From Mucilaginibacter galii (lineage in GTDB: Bacteria > Bacteroidota > Bacteroidia > Sphingobacteriales > Sphingobacteriaceae), in contig NZ_BMDO01000001.1 of NCBI RefSeq assembly GCF_014635825.1, positions 434,001 to 498,000 of the forward strand: DNA of 64,000 nt, written 5' to 3'. A model generated the notes under the pieces. The model made no database searches. It saw nothing but the letters and a program-made list of their open reading frames with translations, and was not told where the DNA came from. The position numbers and the translations under genes are program-made. This document shows positions 35,176 to 44,244 of this stretch, one piece after another. Every line of letters begins with the position of its first letter. Positions within the stretch are counted from its first letter, which is position 1.

Positions 35176-36309
35176 ATGCCGGATAGTAATATACAAGAAC
35201 CTGTAATGAACAAACAACAGGAGCAACAGTTAGAAACAGAGGGTAAGCAGGAAGTACAATCTGTATTTAACAAAAAGCTCATTATTAAGGGTAGCCTTTG
35301 GTTTGCCTTAATTACAGTGCTTACCATTGCGGGCATCTTCTTTTATAACAATACCGGCGAAACCGTTGAGGCCCTCACCCACATTTCTTATAAATACATT
35401 GCCATTTGTTTGGTGATGCTTTTTATAGATCTGATGCTGGGCAGCTGGCGCAACCATATTTATATACGTAAGCTTAACCCAGCGGTATCGCACTGGGTAA
35501 GTTTCAGGGCTAACGTGGCCAACATGTTTATGGGTGCGGTTACCCCCGCCCATGGCGGTGCAGGGCCGGCACAAATATTTGTATATACCAGCGCAGGCGT
35601 AACCTTTATTGATGCTTTTGCGGTTAGCCTAATTAACATGGGCGCTACACTTATTTTTATGCCCCTGGCAGGCTTCGTGGCTATTATGGTAATGGATACC
35701 AGTGCGGTGAGCGGCATTGTGCCGGGCATGTTAAAGTACGGGTTCAGCTTTTTCCTGCTGTTTTTAATGGCTTTTTTGCTGGCTTTTTGGAAGCCGGTTT
35801 GGGTAGGTGTCATCATCAGAAAAATTGCTACCGGTTTAGCCAAAGTGTTTCCAAAGCGTAAAGACAAGTTGGATGCCTGGGCTAATAACTCCTATGAAAG
35901 TATTGCCAAGTATCAGCAAACCTGTAGCGTCATCATCAAGCAAAACCCTTTCTTATTCCCGCTGAGTTTGGTGATTACTACGTTACTATATATGAATAAA
36001 TATTGCATGCAGTATGTAATCTTGCTGGGTTTAGGCGTAAATGCCAGCCTTGTGCAGGTGATCTCTATACAGATATTGATCCAGTTTATGATCTACTTTG
36101 CCCCCAGCCCTGGTGGCAGCGGCTTTGCCGAGGTAAGTATCTCGGTATTGTTCGGTAAAATTGTTCCGCCTGCACTGCTGTCTATCTTTACTTTATTGCA
36201 ACGCTCTTTCCTTCTTTTTTTCCCTGCGTTAATAGGCGCTTATGTAGTAATTAATCTTTTACGCAAACAAACGCAGTTACAACACCGTAAACAGGAGAAA
36301 GTAGTATAA
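35176..36309 (+). CDS. Lysylphosphatidylglycerol synthase TM-region / flippase-like protein (YbhN family)
   Basis: The 377-residue protein has a polar N-terminal 40 residues (SNIQEPVMNKQQEQQL) and then about seven or eight membrane helices. The PF03706-type pattern is present: GSWRNHIYIRKLNP, the MFMGAVTPAHGGAGPAQIFVYT helix (conserved GGxGxP-like turn), FAPSPGGSGFAEVSISVLF, and a terminal LLFFPALIGAYVVINLLRK. YbhN-type proteins are suspected lipid or lysyl-phospholipid flippases, with the exact substrate unknown. The N-terminal Met is uncertain between 35176 and an internal ATG at residue 10. Confidence 0.88.
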   Translation: MPDSNIQEPVMNKQQEQQLETEGKQEVQSVFNKKLIIKGSLWFALITVLTIAGIFFYNNTGETVEALTHISYKYIAICLVMLFIDLMLGSWRNHIYIRKLNPAVSHWVSFRANVANMFMGAVTPAHGGAGPAQIFVYTSAGVTFIDAFAVSLINMGATLIFMPLAGFVAIMVMDTSAVSGIVPGMLKYGFSFFLLFLMAFLLAFWKPVWVGVIIRKIATGLAKVFPKRKDKLDAWANNSYESIAKYQQTCSVIIKQNPFLFPLSLVITTLLYMNKYCMQYVILLGLGVNASLVQVISIQILIQFMIYFAPSPGGSGFAEVSISVLFGKIVPPALLSIFTLLQRSFLLFFPALIGAYVVINLLRKQTQLQHRKQEKVV

Positions 36310-36528
36310 GCAATTAAGCATCATTGTCAATAATTGTAAGCTTACCTTTTTTAGGATCATTTTTTGACTACGTGCTTTTTTTTGCTACTTTTATAAAACA
36401 AGCGGATATCTCAAGAGCACTTTTGAAGTATTCACAATTTAATATCGCTTAACCTCACCCTTTCATTATTTAAAGTAAGCCGTTATAGAATAAGATTTTT
36501 ACTCAGTAACCCCTATACTTAAATATAA

Positions 36529-37170
36529 ATGAAGTTTAAACTATTTGTGCTGGTGCTTATCCTACAGGCATCATTGGTTAAATCGCAAAACATGGATATT
36601 AACTTGTTAAACAAGTTTAATCCGAACAATGGCGCTGAAAACCCGGCCTGGAAGTTTGTTTCTAACAATGCTATCTATATTTCGGCTGCTACTCCGCTTA
36701 CTTTAATGGCCATTGGTTTAGCTAATCATGATCAAAAGTTAAAGCAGGTGGCCTTTAATACCGGTGTTGCGCTGGTAGGAAATACGGCCATTACCATGAT
36801 CATGAAAAACAGCATACAGCGCCAGCGCCCCTTTGTAACCTGGGGCGATAAAATCATGCTGCAAGGGAATACATCGCCTACCGATTACTCGTTTCCTTCA
36901 GGACATACTTCTACGGCTTTTTCGGTGGCTACTTCGGTAAGTATGGCTTATCCTAAGTGGTATGTGATAGCACCAAGCTTTGCTTTTGCAGGCGCCACGG
37001 CCTACTCGCGCATGTACCGCGGTGCGCATTACCCAACCGATGTTTTGTGCGGTATGTTAGTGGGTTCCGGATCGGCTTACCTGACCAATAAACTGCAGAA
37101 AATGATGTTCCGCAAGCGTCTGAGTCGTCAGGCCAGGGTTGCTGCGTTGGCGCAGGCTGAGCTTAATTAG
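36529..37170 (+). CDS. PAP2-superfamily phosphatase, exported
   Basis: The 213-residue protein has a signal peptide (MKFKLFVLVLILQASLVKSQ) and the three phosphatase motifs: K93...R100-P101, SFPSGHTS (H126), and SRMYRGAHYPTD with H167/D171. It is a small PAP2 protein with probably four helices, acting on lipid phosphates such as undecaprenyl pyrophosphate on the periplasmic side. The gene at 44245 is a close paralogue sharing the AYPKWYVIAP and AYSRMY stretches. Repeat B2 follows at 37208. Confidence 0.9.
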   Translation: MKFKLFVLVLILQASLVKSQNMDINLLNKFNPNNGAENPAWKFVSNNAIYISAATPLTLMAIGLANHDQKLKQVAFNTGVALVGNTAITMIMKNSIQRQRPFVTWGDKIMLQGNTSPTDYSFPSGHTSTAFSVATSVSMAYPKWYVIAPSFAFAGATAYSRMYRGAHYPTDVLCGMLVGSGSAYLTNKLQKMMFRKRLSRQARVAALAQAELN

Positions 37171-37207
37171 TTAAATGGTTATCCCCCTTACGATTGTATA
37201 ATCCCAT

Positions 37208-37272
37208 TGTCGTTATTGGCTTGTCGAAGACTTAGCGAGGCATACAAACCTTCGACAACCTCAGACTGACAG
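37208..37272. repeat. Palindromic repeat, CTGAGCTTGTCGAAG family (B2, diverged)
   Basis: TGTCGTTATTGGCTTGTCGAAG (37208-37229) pairs imperfectly with CTTCGACAACCTCAGACTGACA (37250-37271). It has the same core as B1 at 20212-20314 but with several differences and a shorter centre. Confidence 0.6.
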
Positions 37273-37325
37273 AACGTTTTAGCATTCTCATTACACCTGG
37301 AATGTTTAGAAAGTAAACAGCAATC

Positions 37326-39671
37326 TTACTCCTCAAAATTAATACTTACCCGTAACGCTTTTAAACCAATTACGCCCTGCAATTCTTCCAGGTCGAGGTA
37401 TTCTATCCCGGGCAAAAGCATGTTTTTAGATTGTAACTGTTTGATGTATGTAACCTGTTCTTCAGCCTCGTGCTCGGTAAAGTATACCAGTGCTATTTTG
37501 CCGGGCTGGGTTAAACGTTCGCTGCCATCCAGCAACATTACCTTGTCTATTCGTTTCTTAATAACCTCATACCTGATGTTATAGGCACCTTCCACATCAA
37601 AACGACGTTCATCGTTGCGGAAACTAATATCAATATTCATGCTGTGAATAAAGATGAGCTGGGTGGTGCGTAAAGAAGCCGGCATATTTTCGAGCAAATG
37701 ATGGGTAAGCCGGGCCACTTCTACCATAGAGGTAAGCTGCCACAGGCGCATTTGCTTTAAATAATCATTGGTAAAAGGCTTTTTAGGTGAGATAGACTGC
37801 CCCACATACACATCATACTCCACTCCGTCGGTTCTGAATTTTTCAAAATAACATGGGTAGATCTCCTGTAACTGGTGCTGTGCTTTTTCAAAGTAATTGT
37901 TGATAGCCGCATTGATCATTTGCATGGCCGTTTCCAAACGGTTACGCTGGGTAAAGGCAGGCCCCTCACAATCTTTTGAGATCATCTCCAGGAAATCATC
38001 TACCACCTCACTTACATCAGGATGCTCTGTTCTGAAAGTGGCAAGGGCAACGCCAGCTTCCGTTTCCAGGAAATCGTTAATGAGAATCTCATCGCTGGTA
38101 TTTACGCTTTCTTTGATCACATCCAGCCATTTATTCGTCTTATCTATTAAAACCAACCAATGGTTTTGGGGATGCAGCTCGTTTAATTTTGCCAGAATCT
38201 TGTTCAGCAACTTCATTACGCGGCGCAAGTCTTGCTGCAAGGCCAAATTACGCTCAATAGTAGAGTTGCGGATATCTATTGCCCCATAAAGCGGATATAC
38301 ATCTTTAAACGTAATGGCATTTACTTCGGCCTGCTTGCGCCGGTTGTTGGGGTTTCTTACCTCTTCCCAGGCTGTTTCGTTAAACTTCCATTGTACGGCG
38401 GGTTGCAGCGAGGTAAACTTTTCCCTGATCACGCTATCTATACAGGTGTTAAAGTGCTCAATACTATTTTGCAATAACTGGGCAATTAACGGGATAGCAT
38501 ATTCCAGGCGCGAAAGCAGATTTTCATAAAACACCAGCTCGGTTTCGGAGTAAACCTCCATAATACCAGCAATATGCTTATTGTAGAAAACCGGTATTAC
38601 AGCATATGATTTAATGCCTGCCTCGCTAAGTGCTTTCAGAAAGAAGAACTTCTTTTGCCGTGTTTCTGACAATGAACTAAAGAAAACAGCTTTGGGGTCT
38701 TTTTCGTACCTGTTTACTAATGCGTAATAAGTTTCTTCGGCTATGCCATACTTATGCGCCGATTTCATGAGCACGCTCTGCGAGCATGAGTTAATATCGA
38801 ATGCGGGCTCATCATTCAGTTTTAAAAACGGAAGCAATCCAAAACGTACCCCACTGTTATTGGTAAGCGTTTTAAGGGAAGAGATCACCCTTTTATAAAG
38901 CTCCGTCTGGTCTTCAACCGGATCGGCTATGGCTTCGCGGATATCTTCAATGGCTCGTTGAGCGGTTACATCTTCCAGTGTGATCACCGAAAAGCCTTCG
39001 AGTTTAAAAAGGCTCAGTGGCAATATATCGGCCAGTACTTTTACGCCTTCATCATCGTGAAGATAGTTCTCAATGGTTTCAAATTCCAGTTCGGGCAGGT
39101 GGCCTAATACCTCAATATCAATAAAAGTGGTATCTACGTGGATATGATAGTAGCGGTTTAAACCCGTATCGGGGTTTAAGTAGGCATAATACTCGTTGCT
39201 GCTAAACACCGATGTAAAACCATAAAGGCGCTTTAATATAAGCCGGTAAACAAACTCCTGCTGCCGGTTCAAAAAATTGTTATCATCGGCCATAAGACGT
39301 GATGCACTCTCATTGATGCCTTTACTGGTTATCAGGTCGTAAAAAGCATCGGTACTGTATAACACATGGTTTGGCACAGGCGTACTCAAAGCCCAAAAAG
39401 ACTCCTGCTCACCTTGTAACACAGGCGATAATGTGCTGTAAATTAATTCAAGCGCATAGGCATCATTAACAGTGTCGGCGCTGTTTTCAACAATAACTTC
39501 GCCGTCTGACTTAAAATGATCGAGCACAAAACTATAAAAGCGCGATTTAACAGTACTCTCCTCTTGCAGCCGTTTTTGGAGCTGGCGTATAAAAGGTTTA
39601 AATGATAACGTATTTTCAACCAGGTCGCAATTAGCCAGGTGTTTATTAATGTAAAAAGATGTTGTTTGCAT
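37326..39671 (-). CDS. GAF-domain protein (781 residues), Bacteroidota-specific
   Basis: The protein has a predominantly helical N-terminal region (1-250), a GAF-like domain (about 255-400, with FGLLPFLKLN, SYAVIPVFYNKHIAGIMEVYS and a bounding helix), a middle segment with VYPLYGAIDIRNST (458-471) and a helical C-terminal half. The last 100 residues (KIALVYFTEHEAEEQVTYIKQL) are mixed. It has no signal peptide and no catalytic motif I recognise; the IDIRNST stretch resembles the first strand of class III cyclases, but the second metal-binding Asp region is not visible. It is the last gene of the cluster with HD-PycTM, ppk1 and the SdiA-regulated lipoprotein, 83 nt downstream. Confidence 0.7.
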   Translation of the reverse strand: MQTTSFYINKHLANCDLVENTLSFKPFIRQLQKRLQEESTVKSRFYSFVLDHFKSDGEVIVENSADTVNDAYALELIYSTLSPVLQGEQESFWALSTPVPNHVLYSTDAFYDLITSKGINESASRLMADDNNFLNRQQEFVYRLILKRLYGFTSVFSSNEYYAYLNPDTGLNRYYHIHVDTTFIDIEVLGHLPELEFETIENYLHDDEGVKVLADILPLSLFKLEGFSVITLEDVTAQRAIEDIREAIADPVEDQTELYKRVISSLKTLTNNSGVRFGLLPFLKLNDEPAFDINSCSQSVLMKSAHKYGIAEETYYALVNRYEKDPKAVFFSSLSETRQKKFFFLKALSEAGIKSYAVIPVFYNKHIAGIMEVYSETELVFYENLLSRLEYAIPLIAQLLQNSIEHFNTCIDSVIREKFTSLQPAVQWKFNETAWEEVRNPNNRRKQAEVNAITFKDVYPLYGAIDIRNSTIERNLALQQDLRRVMKLLNKILAKLNELHPQNHWLVLIDKTNKWLDVIKESVNTSDEILINDFLETEAGVALATFRTEHPDVSEVVDDFLEMISKDCEGPAFTQRNRLETAMQMINAAINNYFEKAQHQLQEIYPCYFEKFRTDGVEYDVYVGQSISPKKPFTNDYLKQMRLWQLTSMVEVARLTHHLLENMPASLRTTQLIFIHSMNIDISFRNDERRFDVEGAYNIRYEVIKKRIDKVMLLDGSERLTQPGKIALVYFTEHEAEEQVTYIKQLQSKNMLLPGIEYLDLEELQGVIGLKALRVSINFEE

Positions 39672-39754
39672 GAACTGCTTTTATCCCGCTAAAGCGGGAA
39701 AGCTTATTTAATGGTTACGGCTATTTTAATTAAATGTAAAGTTATGATAAACCA

Positions 39755-40627
39755 TTAACGTTTTGCTCCGCTGTATGTAAACTTTAAAACATTTCCGCGG
39801 CTAAATTCATCTCCCTCATTGCTGATGTACATGTTGCCTTGTTTGTCAAAAGCCAAACCTTCGGGTTGCAAAAATAACTTGTGATCAAGGTCATAAGTGG
39901 CGGTCACGTCCCAGTTAGCATCGGTAACTACCAGTAATCCGTTTACCGATGATAAGATGTACCACTCTTTCGTAACAGGGTTTTTGGCCATAGCCGACGG
40001 GCGAAACTTGATCTTGCTATCGCCGGTTAGCTTTTTAATTTGCTTTACTTCTATTTTAAAGTTTCCGGCGGCTTGCGCAGTACCGTTGGGTTGAATATTA
40101 AAAATATAGCCGCTGCTGCTTTTGGTAGTTTTCTCATCATCGCAGTTTTTACAGAGCACATATAATTTGCGTGCCGCTTCGTCGGCATACATGCTTTCGT
40201 ATTCGCCTGAGGGTAGCAGGTTTTGTTGCTCCTGAACGTTGGTTAACTCGACCTCTGCAATTTGATTTAACGGAAAGGTATACAGCTTACCGTTACTTTT
40301 TAGCACAGTAACGATGTTGCCACTAATGGCGACATCCTCATAATCGCCGTGTTTACCAAACTTGGAGTGGCTTACCCTGTCGGCACCAAGTTTACCATAA
40401 AATAGCTTTCCTTCTTCATCTTGTATGGCGTAAAAGGTAGCGGGGTTTCCTTTAGAGAAACTAATACCCGAAATTTCGAGCAGATCGTCGGGCATTTTAT
40501 ATTTGGTAGGTTTATTAAGGTCATAACCCTTAGGACTTTTATAAACCTGCTGGCTTTGCGCGCATGAATAGCTTAACAAACTTACCAAAGCGGTTATATA
40601 TATAAACTGAAATTTCTTCTTTATCAT
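39755..40627 (-). CDS. SdiA-regulated domain lipoprotein
   Basis: The 290-residue protein has a lipoprotein signal (QFIYITALVSLLSYSC, cysteine near 22). The mature part is a beta-propeller-like SdiA-regulated domain: LLEISGISFSKGNPATFYAIQDEEGKLF, HGDYEDVAISGNIVTVLKSNG, YESMYADEAARKLYVLCKNC, FRPSAMAKNPVTKEWYILSSVNGLLVVTD, and LQPEGLAFDKQGNMYISNEG. These domains are thought to bind or degrade lactone- or phosphate-like ligands; no assay is known to me. The ATG at 40627 is used because a TTG two codons upstream is less likely. It starts 15 nt after the ppk1 stop. Confidence 0.8.
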   Translation of the reverse strand: MIKKKFQFIYITALVSLLSYSCAQSQQVYKSPKGYDLNKPTKYKMPDDLLEISGISFSKGNPATFYAIQDEEGKLFYGKLGADRVSHSKFGKHGDYEDVAISGNIVTVLKSNGKLYTFPLNQIAEVELTNVQEQQNLLPSGEYESMYADEAARKLYVLCKNCDDEKTTKSSSGYIFNIQPNGTAQAAGNFKIEVKQIKKLTGDSKIKFRPSAMAKNPVTKEWYILSSVNGLLVVTDANWDVTATYDLDHKLFLQPEGLAFDKQGNMYISNEGDEFSRGNVLKFTYSGAKR

Positions 40628-40642
40628 GATCAATAGTGTCGG

Positions 40643-42691
40643 TTAAAGGCTTTGGGCCTTTTGCTGTAAATACTTGTAAATTTCCTGTTGTGATCTTAAC
40701 ACCGGCGTATTTTGCTCAACAGGAATATTGCTTAATTGCGTGTCGAGATGTACGGCCTGTGCATTATCCTGGATTTGAAAATTTATAAATTGCAGTATTT
40801 CCTTTTTAATGGCTTCATCATATATAGGGAAGCATACTTCAATACGGTGATAGATATTGCGGTTCATCCAATCGGCCGAACCCATGTACACCCGTGTATC
40901 GCCGTTATTGCCAAATACGAATATACGACCGTGTTCCAGGTAACGGTCAACAATGCGGGTAACGGTTATGTTCTCGCTTTGCCCGGCAACACCCGGTATT
41001 AAACGGCAAATACTGCGCACAATTAAATTAATCTTCACACCCGCATTAGAGGCCTCGTACAACTTACTAATAAGAACTTCCTCTTCGAGGTTGTTCATTT
41101 TAATGGTAATGAAAGCCGGCAAACCTTGTTTATGGTTGCTGATCTCGGCATCTATCAGTTCTAAAAACTGCTGCTGTAAATTAAACTGTGCAACCAGCAG
41201 GTTTTTAAACGGTTTTACTTTGGCACTATCGGGCTTCTGCTTTTTAGAAAGGAAAATGAACAGTAATTCAATTTCGCGCAGCAACTGATGGTTGCCGGTA
41301 AGCAAAATATGATCGGTGTAAAAGCGGGCCGTATTCTCGTTAAAATTTCCGGTGGCCAGCAGGCCGCGGTACTGGGTACGCGTACCGGCCCGTAACTTAA
41401 CCAGTGCAATTTTGGCATGTACTTTTAGCGCGGTAACGCTGTAAATAAGGCGTGCACCGGCAGCCTTCAGCTTTTTGGCCCATTTTATATTATTAGCCTC
41501 ATCAAAACGGGCTTTGAGTTCTACCAGTACAAATACTTTTTTACCATTATGTGCCGCGCTTATTAACGCGTTTACAATTTTTGAGTCGCTGGCAACGCGG
41601 TATAGCGAAACGTAGATCTCCTCTACATTAGGGCGGATGGCCGCCTCATTAAAAAAGCGTAGAATGCTATCGTAACTTTGGTAAGGCGTATGCAGCATGT
41701 AGTCTTGCAGGCCTATCTTGTCTAAAAGCGATTGGGTTTCGGGCAGGGCATTGTAACGCAGTGCAGGCCATTTTTCAACTTTGAGTTCGGCGTTATTTAC
41801 CGGTAAGGTTGCAAAATCTTTAAGGTTATGATATACGCCACCAGCTACCAAACTACCATCGCGCAAGCCCAAAAGTTTGCTTAGTGTTTGCAGCGCCCGC
41901 AACGGCAAGCCGGGCTGATGTAAAAAGCGGGTGGCCAAGCCATAATCGCGCTTGCGTAATTGCTTTTCCAGTTGCTCGGCCAGGTCACCGTTGTATTCGT
42001 CTTCAAAATCGAACTCGGCATCGCGCGTTATTTTAAAGCTGTAACATCCACTTACCGGAAGATCAAATATTTTATCAAGATTGTACCGGATGATGTCATC
42101 TATAAAAACAATGTACAGCTCGTTTTGAACCGGTATGCTAAAAAACCGTGGCAATTCATCGGATGGAATATTTAGCGCAACCAACTGCTCCTCGTCGGCC
42201 CCGGTTTGCAGCTGTACCAAAAAGTAAAGCTTGTTATTTTCGGGAAAGAAAGCACTCTCGGCAGTGAGAACGACGGGCTGCAAGAAAGCCATAACCTGGC
42301 TTAAAAAGTAATCGGTAACGGGTTGTACTATTTGCGCAGGAAACTCCTGGTTATAAATAAGATGGATGCCTTTTTCATCTAACTGCGGCAATATGCTTTG
42401 GGTTAAGATTTGGCCGTAGTGCTCCTGCTGCTGTTGTATTTGTTGTTGCGCCTTATGCAGGTCATGCAGCTTAAGCTCACCTTCTTCAACGTTATTTTTA
42501 CGATTATTGATCTTGTGCAGCGCCTGTAAAACCGGCATCCTGACCCGGTAAAATTCATCTAGATTAGACGAGTAGATGGAAAGGAAATTGATCCGCTCCA
42601 GTAATGGCAGGCTTTGGCGGTCGGCTTCCTGCAATACACGTTCGTTAAACGAGAGCCAGCTCAAATCGCGGTTAAAAAATTGAAACTGCAT
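40643..42691 (-). CDS. ppk1: Polyphosphate kinase 1
   Basis: The 682-residue enzyme makes inorganic polyphosphate from ATP. Motifs: FFNRDLSWLSFNERVLQEA at the start, the LHTPYQSYDSILRFFNEAA head-to-tunnel region, LYRVASDS (364-371), KARFDEANNIKWA (393-405), and LKVHAKIAL with catalytic His425. The C-terminal part has a second phospholipase-D-like domain. Length matches PPK1 in general (about 690). It sits between the HD-PycTM gene (9 nt) and the lipoprotein gene (15 nt), so it is probably co-transcribed with them. No ppx gene is next to it. Confidence 0.96.
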   Translation of the reverse strand: MQFQFFNRDLSWLSFNERVLQEADRQSLPLLERINFLSIYSSNLDEFYRVRMPVLQALHKINNRKNNVEEGELKLHDLHKAQQQIQQQQEHYGQILTQSILPQLDEKGIHLIYNQEFPAQIVQPVTDYFLSQVMAFLQPVVLTAESAFFPENNKLYFLVQLQTGADEEQLVALNIPSDELPRFFSIPVQNELYIVFIDDIIRYNLDKIFDLPVSGCYSFKITRDAEFDFEDEYNGDLAEQLEKQLRKRDYGLATRFLHQPGLPLRALQTLSKLLGLRDGSLVAGGVYHNLKDFATLPVNNAELKVEKWPALRYNALPETQSLLDKIGLQDYMLHTPYQSYDSILRFFNEAAIRPNVEEIYVSLYRVASDSKIVNALISAAHNGKKVFVLVELKARFDEANNIKWAKKLKAAGARLIYSVTALKVHAKIALVKLRAGTRTQYRGLLATGNFNENTARFYTDHILLTGNHQLLREIELLFIFLSKKQKPDSAKVKPFKNLLVAQFNLQQQFLELIDAEISNHKQGLPAFITIKMNNLEEEVLISKLYEASNAGVKINLIVRSICRLIPGVAGQSENITVTRIVDRYLEHGRIFVFGNNGDTRVYMGSADWMNRNIYHRIEVCFPIYDEAIKKEILQFINFQIQDNAQAVHLDTQLSNIPVEQNTPVLRSQQEIYKYLQQKAQSL

Positions 42692-42700
42692 AGTTACTTT

Positions 42701-43954
42701 TTAGTGTTTGCCACTGCCGTTTACCGCTGCCGCTATGATAAAAGCCAACACCGATGCAATTAAACCGAACATAAATATATTGTAGGAAATACGCAGGAGA
42801 CGATATTTGCGCCCCAAAACTACCCCTTGCGAGTACAGATCGATAATTAAACTTCCGTACAAAAATTCGCGATCGGCCATTACGCTTCGCATGCCTGCAA
42901 TATAATCGGGCAGGTTCATGCGGTAAAAATTACCAAAGAAGAGCAGGTTCACCTTTTTATTGTCTATATCCTGCTGATTAAAACGCCCTTCGGGAATAGA
43001 AGGCCTGGTGGCCAGTATGGCAAACACCATAGTGGTTAAGCTTACAACCAGTATAATAAACGTGGGAATAATAAGGTAACTGTAGTCTTCTAAACGGCGC
43101 AGCAGTAAACTGATGATGGCAGAAAGGATGATTGAGTTTACCGTGATCATGATATGGGCTTTGTTATCGGCCATATCGCTCAAACGCTGGTGGTTGCTCG
43201 AGCTTACCCTGAACATGGTTTCAATACCTTTATCGGGCCTTTCTTTTTTCTTAACCGGCTTTTCTTCAAATACAGGCTTAGCTTCTTTTTCCTTAACAGC
43301 AGCTGACATAACCGGCACGGCTACCGCGCTTGTCACTTCAGACTGATTTTTCTCGCGCCATTCGGCCTCTTTATCTTTCAGTTGCTGCAGGTTCTTTTCT
43401 TTTTGATCGGCCAGCAGCATCTGAGCATAATCGGTATGGTAGTGGTGCGACTGCATAAACTGGATAGTTTTATGGCGCCAGTCTTGCTTGCTAAAATCGC
43501 ATTGGTAAATTGCCTTACACTCTTTACGCAATTGCTTGTTATTCCCATCAAAATCGGCGGTACCTAAGTGAAACACATCGGCATCACATATAATACTTTG
43601 CAACAAGCCCACCGGTTTTTGCGGCATTTTAGTGGCCATGATGCAGCCATGAACTTCTTTAATTATATCTTCATCAACATACTGCGCTTTTAAAAACTCT
43701 TCGGCCAGGCGAGCGCTTTTTTCTTCATGGTTAGATGCATCTTCCATGTACCCCGTATCGTGAAACCATGCCGAAGCCAACACGATAAAAAAGTCGCGGT
43801 CGTTTAACTGGTAATGGTTGGCAATTTGTGTGGCGCCGGCCACTACATCTTCGGTATGTTTGCGGTTGTGGTAAAGCAGATCTTCGTTATTGCGAAGCTT
43901 AAAATAAGATAAAACCTGCTGTTTAACTTTTTCCAGCAGTTGTTGATAGTTCAT
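42701..43954 (-). CDS. HD-domain phosphohydrolase fused to a Pycsar-effector-type membrane domain (PycTM)
   Basis: The 417-residue protein has an HD domain (about 20-170): YHNRKHTEDVV (H33), ASAWFHDTGYMED (H65-D66), EVHGCIMATK (H102) and ICDADVFHLG (D124). A charged, partly disordered linker (180-250) follows. The C-terminal domain (250-417) starts with SSNHQRLSDMADNKAHIMITVNSIILSAI, has a second helix at 293-314, a loop with NLLFFGNFYRMNLPDYIAGM, and a last helix YNIFMFGLIASVLAFIIAA; this is the Pycsar effector family layout. In Pycsar systems PycTM is activated by cyclic CMP or UMP. No cyclase gene is adjacent. It heads a putative operon with ppk1. Confidence 0.85.
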   Translation of the reverse strand: MNYQQLLEKVKQQVLSYFKLRNNEDLLYHNRKHTEDVVAGATQIANHYQLNDRDFFIVLASAWFHDTGYMEDASNHEEKSARLAEEFLKAQYVDEDIIKEVHGCIMATKMPQKPVGLLQSIICDADVFHLGTADFDGNNKQLRKECKAIYQCDFSKQDWRHKTIQFMQSHHYHTDYAQMLLADQKEKNLQQLKDKEAEWREKNQSEVTSAVAVPVMSAAVKEKEAKPVFEEKPVKKKERPDKGIETMFRVSSSNHQRLSDMADNKAHIMITVNSIILSAIISLLLRRLEDYSYLIIPTFIILVVSLTTMVFAILATRPSIPEGRFNQQDIDNKKVNLLFFGNFYRMNLPDYIAGMRSVMADREFLYGSLIIDLYSQGVVLGRKYRLLRISYNIFMFGLIASVLAFIIAAAVNGSGKH

Positions 43955-44244
43955 AGGCGGTTAAAACTTTAAAAAACAGCGGGCGCAACTTGCAGGCACC
44001 GGCTTGGTTAAGGCAAATACTGCTTAATAATAAATTTATTTCAATTTGGTTTTAAACAGTTGCATAGTGTAAGCTGAAATACTAACGCATTTTAAAGGTA
44101 TGAATTACAATTTGATATAAGCAACAACAGTATAGAAGTATTTATAGCGGTTTACACCCCTTAAAAAAAACAGCAATATGTGTAAGTTAGCAGCTTATAT
44201 AACAAACTTTAACGCACCGATACGCTTATAGCTTATTTACCCTG

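Noticed and set aside
37326..39671. IDIRNST stretch of the GAF protein as a nucleotide cyclase that could partner HD-PycTM
   Set aside because: It resembles the first strand of class III cyclases, but the second metal-binding Asp and the rest of the active site are not visible.
42701..43954. A complete Pycsar defence system
   Set aside because: Only an effector-type membrane domain is seen; there is no adjacent PycC cyclase, so a full system is not claimed.
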